From Symsagittifera roscoffensis (taxonomy: Eukaryota; Xenacoelomorpha; Acoela; Convolutidae), in contig NC_087067.1 in the NCBI RefSeq assembly GCF_963678635.1, positions 29,436,403-29,500,402 on the forward strand: DNA of 64,000 nucleotides, read 5' to 3'. The notes beneath the pieces are model-generated. The model ran no database searches. It saw only the letters and a list, made by a program, of their open reading frames with translations, and had not been told where the DNA came from. The position numbers and the translations under genes are program-made. The first letter of the stretch is position 1, and every line of letters begins with the position of its first letter. Below are positions 59,235 through 64,000 of the stretch, one piece after another.

Positions 59235-59325
59235 AGTAAAACTTTACTGTCTACGGGCTTCGAACCTGTGACCTCGAGAACTTTCGTCTCACGAACTGCC
59301 CTCTTGGCCACGAACGCTTAACAAC
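59235..59325 (-). repeat. tRNA-like sequence (SINE head or tRNA relic)
   Basis: On the minus strand, gtggccaagagggcag fits an A box and caggttcgaagcccg a B box at tRNA-like spacing, with an anticodon-arm-like stretch between. The acceptor arms do not pair, so this is more likely a pol III-type repeat head than a tRNA gene. Confidence 0.4.
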
Positions 59326-59929
59326 TGGCAAACACTAATCACAAATAAGGTAGCTACATATGCAAACAAGTTGCGAGTTCTTATCGTTGTAATGTTGTTT
59401 GAAAAAAATAGTTTTTTTGGTTCGTTTGATGAATTTTAAATGCATCAACTGAGCTAACCGAATACTATTCAAATCTCAAATCACATGCTATTATTAAACG
59501 TTAAAGGTGCCCCAAAATTGGCACCAATATTTGCGACTTAGGTTAGAAAAAAAGAATAGTTGCTGTATAGCACTAACGCTCACTAAAGATCGCTAAGGTA
59601 ATTAATTGTCTATCGACAAATGGTCTGTACAAAAAAAAGCGATAAGGTCGCAGTTCAATAGCAATATTATAAATCAGTTTGCCATACAGTGATCAGAACA
59701 AAAAATAAAAATCTATTTAAAAAATTCATATTTTCAACGATCAGAGTTCATTTCATTTCGATTGAAGATTTATCTCATGAGCTTTTAAACTTTTTTTACA
59801 TACCAGCAATTCTGAATTAGTAATCTCAGCAAATAATAGATCACTTTTGTGATTTTATGGGTGCTTAAATTTGCCAATTTTGTTAGTGCTCAAAAAATTT
59901 TCCAAATCAGAAAAATCTGAAGCTGTAAC

Positions 59930-60119
59930 GACTTTTTGTTTGCAAACAGGTGGCCTTAAACCAAAGCATGAATCACAGAAAAATAATATGAATCTTTTCT
60001 TTACATGGCGGTGGGAGCGCATGGCGAGGCGGTTCGATAGAATTTTTGTGCCTTGGGATAGCCAAGCTTCCATCACGCATAACCCGATTGCTTTATCTGT
60101 TCATTTTGCAATCAAGTGA
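59930..60119 (+). pseudogene. Non-LTR retrotransposon endonuclease C-terminal fragment
   Basis: The frame ends FFTWRWERMARRFDRIF followed by PIALSVHFAIK, resembling the end of APE-type endonucleases of LINEs (T-W-R, S-R-x-D-R-I, S-D-H). The usual S-D-H is S-V-H here, so the catalytic Asp is lost. It points opposite to the LINE remnant downstream. Confidence 0.45.
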
Positions 60120-60287
60120 GGTAATTTTGATTTAACCCGAAGTTGTGAAATTGATTTTTGTATGCTCTCTGTATTGTTTTAAATTAAGTTTTTTCCTTGA
60201 TCGGTAAAAATTTCTTGAGAAACGACTTAGTTTTTTTGAGTACTTCTATGTGATCAACAAAGTTCAGTTTGCGATCTAAAAACATAA

Positions 60288-61440
60288 CTAACTAAATAAA
60301 TTTTGAAACGTTTTCAAAATAATCCCCGCTCCCTTGATACTTATTTTTTTAATGGATTTTTTTGTGAAGTTAATCAGTTTATTTTTGTCAGTTTTTAGTG
60401 ATAGCTTCTTTTCAAATTGCCAATTGTTTACCTCGTGCAGTTCAACGATCAGCGGGTCTGTGTCCCGTTTGTTTATCAGAGCTGTATCGCATTGCAACAC
60501 GTATCAATATCATTCAAGTGAAATATGAAGAGCAGGGGACCAAGGAAAGAACCTTGGCAAACTCCAAACACAATGTTTTCATTTTCAGAAATAAACGGTT
60601 CTATAAAAAAAACAAATTGACTTTTTTTTGCTCGCGTAAGATTTAATTAAGTCATTCACTCTCCCTCTAACTCCGTTATTGTGAAATTTATCAAAAGAGA
60701 TAGAATGCTCAACTGAGGAAGAGTGCTCAACTCATCCAAAAAAAACTCAAATCAACATTTTCAGACTTGTTTTCCCAGATGTCCCGATTGTTTTGAGATA
60801 GCTCTATTAGTGCATCAATTGTTCCCAATTTTTGTCTAAAATCAAAATGAGTTTGAAATTTTCAAGACAGCTAGTAATGCGATGAGTTTGAAATTTTCAA
60901 GACAACTAGTAATGCGATTATAGAGCAAACGCTCAAAAACTTTACTTTGAGTGGAAAGTAATGAAATAGGTCTAAATTTTCCGAATGCGAGAGATCACTA
61001 TCTTTGTAGATTAGCGTTACTTCAGCCAACTTGAAAACATCGGAATAAATCGAGTGCATAATGCAACGATTGAGGACATTTGTTAGCGCTGGTACGATAC
61101 CAAATTTCAGTTTGTTCAGAGCAAACAGATGAATTTCATGTGCGTCTCTACGAACTTTGATGGTAAAACAGTTCATGATGATTGATACTTCAATTTCAAT
61201 AGTTTCTCCCATGGAGTAAAAAATAAATTCGTTTTACAGCTACCTAGAAGTTTTTTAAAATCCAATTGAGACCCATCTGTTGCAAAATAAAGAATAAAGT
61301 TGTCTCATGCTTATTTAGAAGCCTCAGGCAAATTGGATTTCTTATCTTTGCCAGTAACTTCCGAAAGAACCTTAAAAGACTGCCGACATTCACCAGTGAC
61401 AGAAGTGACAAGTGAAAAAAACCATGGTGACTCATAGTAC
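60288..61440 (-). pseudogene. LINE reverse transcriptase remnant
   Basis: Fragments in changing frames: LKFGIVPALTNVLNRC and VFKLAEVTLIYKDSD (61212 downward), then RPISLLSTQSKVFERLL, a QGS.LGPLLF-like stretch near 60,550 and NNWQFEKKLSLKTDKNK near 60,400. At the catalytic motif the usual ADDTALI reads QCDTALI. A short duplication (gatgagtttgaaattttcaagaca) at 60845-60905 has also damaged it. Confidence 0.72.
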
Positions 61441-61914
61441 AGTAACCAAAAATTGAGCAGTTGAGTTTGTTCTGATAGCTTTTTTTTTTTAGATTTCTTT
61501 AAAATATATTTCGTCCGATTTCGTTGTTAACAAAACTTATCTTTAGATTCTTTGTTTTTAGGACGCAAGTAATCACGGTCGGTAGAATTTGTTTCTTTTG
61601 CTTACAGAACTTTTCATTCGGTAGTTTACCCAGTTGCTTTATGGTTTTGTATCGTCCAATCTTTTTGGAATTAACCGTAAAATTTCCCGATCCGTCAACA
61701 CAACAGTTTTACCACAAGTCGAGTTGCATTTATTAAAGTCTCAGTTTTTGCTTGATTTCTGTTTTTCATGATGTAAGCGACAAATCAGCTTCTCACATAA
61801 AAATCGTAGCTCCAAGTATTCCAATCCCTACTTGAAATTGGATTTCCTTCCACAGGATCAACTGCTGAATTAGTTTCAGGTTTAACAGTAAAGCTATCTC
61901 TTACTGTGGTTTTT

Positions 61915-62450
61915 GTTACGACTTTCGATACGAAAGTAACGGAATATTTGTGCTCGGGGTGGGTTTTTTTTTTTCTTCAGACAAATTTCGACTTTTTAAC
62001 TAGCAATTTTTGACGGAATTTTTTTTATATCATTCGAAAGGTAATGTTGTCCTGAGCTCAAATTTGAAAAGATATTTCATCTGTGATCATTTTTCGTAAA
62101 GTTACGGGGGTTTAAAGATTGGCATTTTGGCCAATTTGGGACAATTAACGCGCGATATATTTCGCGCTATTAACGCGTGAGCGGAGAGTTAATCTGTGTG
62201 AGAAATCGTTCCAAATTGGTTGAAATAAGCGTATTTGCCATAATTGATTTGTTACAAGGAGCGAGATCTATCCTTTTGTACTTTATATGGCGTGTGGGGG
62301 GATGATTTTCATAAAAAATTTCAAATTTTAGGAAATTTTTTTTTTCATTTTGTTTTATTTCATTTAATTTTCCGTGTTATTACTGCTCCATACACGTTAA
62401 GAGGCAGTCGGAACATTCAGGGCCTCGCCCTGATACGTGCAATCTTGTTA
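61915..62450 (+). repeat. ~0.5-kb interspersed repeat, copy D, inserted in the LINE
   Basis: Full-length copy of the 23331-23760 family, from gttacgactttcgatacgaa to gtgcaatcttgtta. It has LINE sequence on both sides, so it is younger than the LINE. Its open frame at 62244-62507 is not a gene. Confidence 0.82.
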
Positions 62451-63170
62451 GTATTTCAACTGCACAGTTTTGATAATAATTGCTGTGAAAAAAACATCAA
62501 TCGGTGATTTTAAAGTTATTTGTTCCCGTGAAGCAGTAGACGATTGCAAAAATAGAATAGAATATTGGAACTGCAAAACAGCTTTTGATTGGTTGTCCTA
62601 CGGGAGACAGATCTCAAGTGTTCCTTTATTAAATCCCCGCATACAATGTGTTCACTCATTTCAGAAACCTTAATGCCACTCAGATGATCCTCTAAGACTT
62701 CGGTAACTTTGTAAATGCGCTCGTGGGACAATGTATAAACAGGTTACTAATGAATTCGACTTAAATCGAGGACAAATTGCTGGTAATAATTAGTATTTTG
62801 TTACACTGAGATTTTTTGACACTCGAAACATTTTATCCGCTATTACAAAAACGCCAACGTCACCTCTTTTATTAAGACAGCAATGTTTAAATGAGTGATC
62901 ACCCTTTTAATTGAGAAATCCGGAATCTGAATTCTTTTTCTGCCATGAGTTTTACGCAAATAAAATGTGGACAACTTGAGTAACTTTTATCAAAATTTGT
63001 AGATCGCTTATGCTTCTGCTAAAGGATTTAATTTTTTGAAGCACAATTTCCGGTATCACGGCCAAAATCAACGCACCTTTATTCCAAAAATTTATATTTA
63101 GAAAGCCAAAATTGTTCCGGTCATTTCCTTTTTGAACCATTACTGAGACCACGCAGTTACTTGACAATGT

Positions 63171-64000
63171 AAGATAACCTTGTTTTGATGCAACTTTTTA
63201 AAGTCCAGCTTCATCTTTAGGCAATCTTTCATTCAAAAACATTGGTTGATGATTTTTCGGGTTAAATTTATTCAAGTATTTCCTTGCTCTATAAATATTA
63301 TCCTTTTCTTTAGAATAAACAGATTTTACTATAAAAATGGGATAAAAACTACCGAAGTCCCCAAGTAAATCATGGCAGGCTTTAATCCCGTCTGGGTTTA
63401 TACTTTTTCCCAGAAAAAAAATCGAACAAAAAATTTACCAGGTTTGCACTAGCTCGTGCAGCAAGGGGGGGTTCCTGATTATTATCTTCTGTTGATTGGA
63501 CTTCAGCGTCCATGATAGTCAAATAACAAGTATAAACCAAGAAAATTTGGAAAACAATCCCGTAAGATTTACCTTTTTAATCCCTTTATAACACCTTTTT
63601 AAAATCAGTTCAAACTTCACGCGAAAGTTTTAGCTCAAAGGTTTTTTTTGAAGGTCAAGCAGGCAGCTGAATATCGGCTTTCATTCTTAGCTTTTCTCTA
63701 CTTAACCAACGTGGGGTTGTTTTTTTTCTACTATTAACTTTTTCGGTCATTTTAGGGGCAGTCATGGTTTCTTCAAAAGATCAAGAAAATGACATCATTT
63801 TACTTGAAAATATTTTATTGCACAACATTTTTTCATGGACTAGTTCAAATAATGATTCATGTTTTTTTTCACTGTGCTAGCACGATTGTGTGACAACGCA
63901 ATTCTAATTGTAGACACTAGCTTGTAGATCAGGTAACTAAAGTCTGTACAACTCGTTTTGTTTCATTATGAATTTACTAAAAAACTCTTCAAGCTTCATT
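63171..64000. other. Window end, no supported gene
   Basis: AT-rich. It may include the 5' part of the LINE, but I see no domain motif. Confidence 0.3.

Larger units (their letters stand above)
60280..63170 (-). mobile_element. Decayed LINE (non-LTR retrotransposon), interrupted
   Basis: On the minus strand, endonuclease-like phrases come first (RGDVGVFVIAD near 62,880; EHIVCGDL near 62,650), then reverse transcriptase-like text (60288-61440). That is the normal LINE order. Frameshifts and stops break every domain. The 61915-62450 repeat has inserted between the two domains. Its ends and clade are undetermined. Confidence 0.7.

Overview
The window looks like AT-rich nuclear DNA of an invertebrate animal. 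Genes are sparse, introns are spliced at GT-AG sites, and much of the sequence is interspersed repeats, including a BEL/Pao LTR retrotransposon (a group known from animals only). I cannot name the species from sequence alone. All gene models were read by eye; no search or alignment program was run.

Layout. 1.4-9.1 kb (+): a complete five-exon gene for a PPT2-type lysosomal thioesterase (296 aa). Its introns hold a TA-flanked mariner-like MITE and a hAT-like MITE with an 8-bp target duplication. 9.1-15.0 kb: no gene recognised, several inverted repeats. 15.0-34.4 kb (+): four paralogous genes for a Cys-rich four-pass membrane protein that I cannot assign to a known family. The first has four exons (including a probable GC-AG intron) and a long Lys/Pro/Ser/Glu tail; the other three are intronless. 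The four proteins align residue for residue up to about residue 167. 34.4-43.3 kb: repeats only, including a 21-bp satellite and a large terminal-inverted-repeat element.

43.4-44.9 kb (-): an unidentified 160-aa open frame, a 44-bp perfect hairpin, and the first exon of a probable secreted lipocalin. 44.96-52.63 kb (-): a degenerate BEL/Pao element with two LTRs, broken gag and pol frames, a deleted integrase core, a minisatellite in the leader and an extra unrecognised open frame upstream of gag. 52.6-64.0 kb: more repeats, one orphan open frame at 57.2 kb next to a 200-bp assembly gap, and a decayed non-LTR retrotransposon (-) that has been split by a later repeat insertion.

How the parts relate. 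The only clear cellular function is the thioesterase, which removes lipid thioesters in the lysosome. The four-pass proteins carry a cluster of cytosolic cysteines that could be S-acylated. A functional link with the neighbouring thioesterase is tempting, but adjacency is the only evidence and PPT2 acts in the lysosome lumen. The array of four-pass genes is the most likely undescribed item here.
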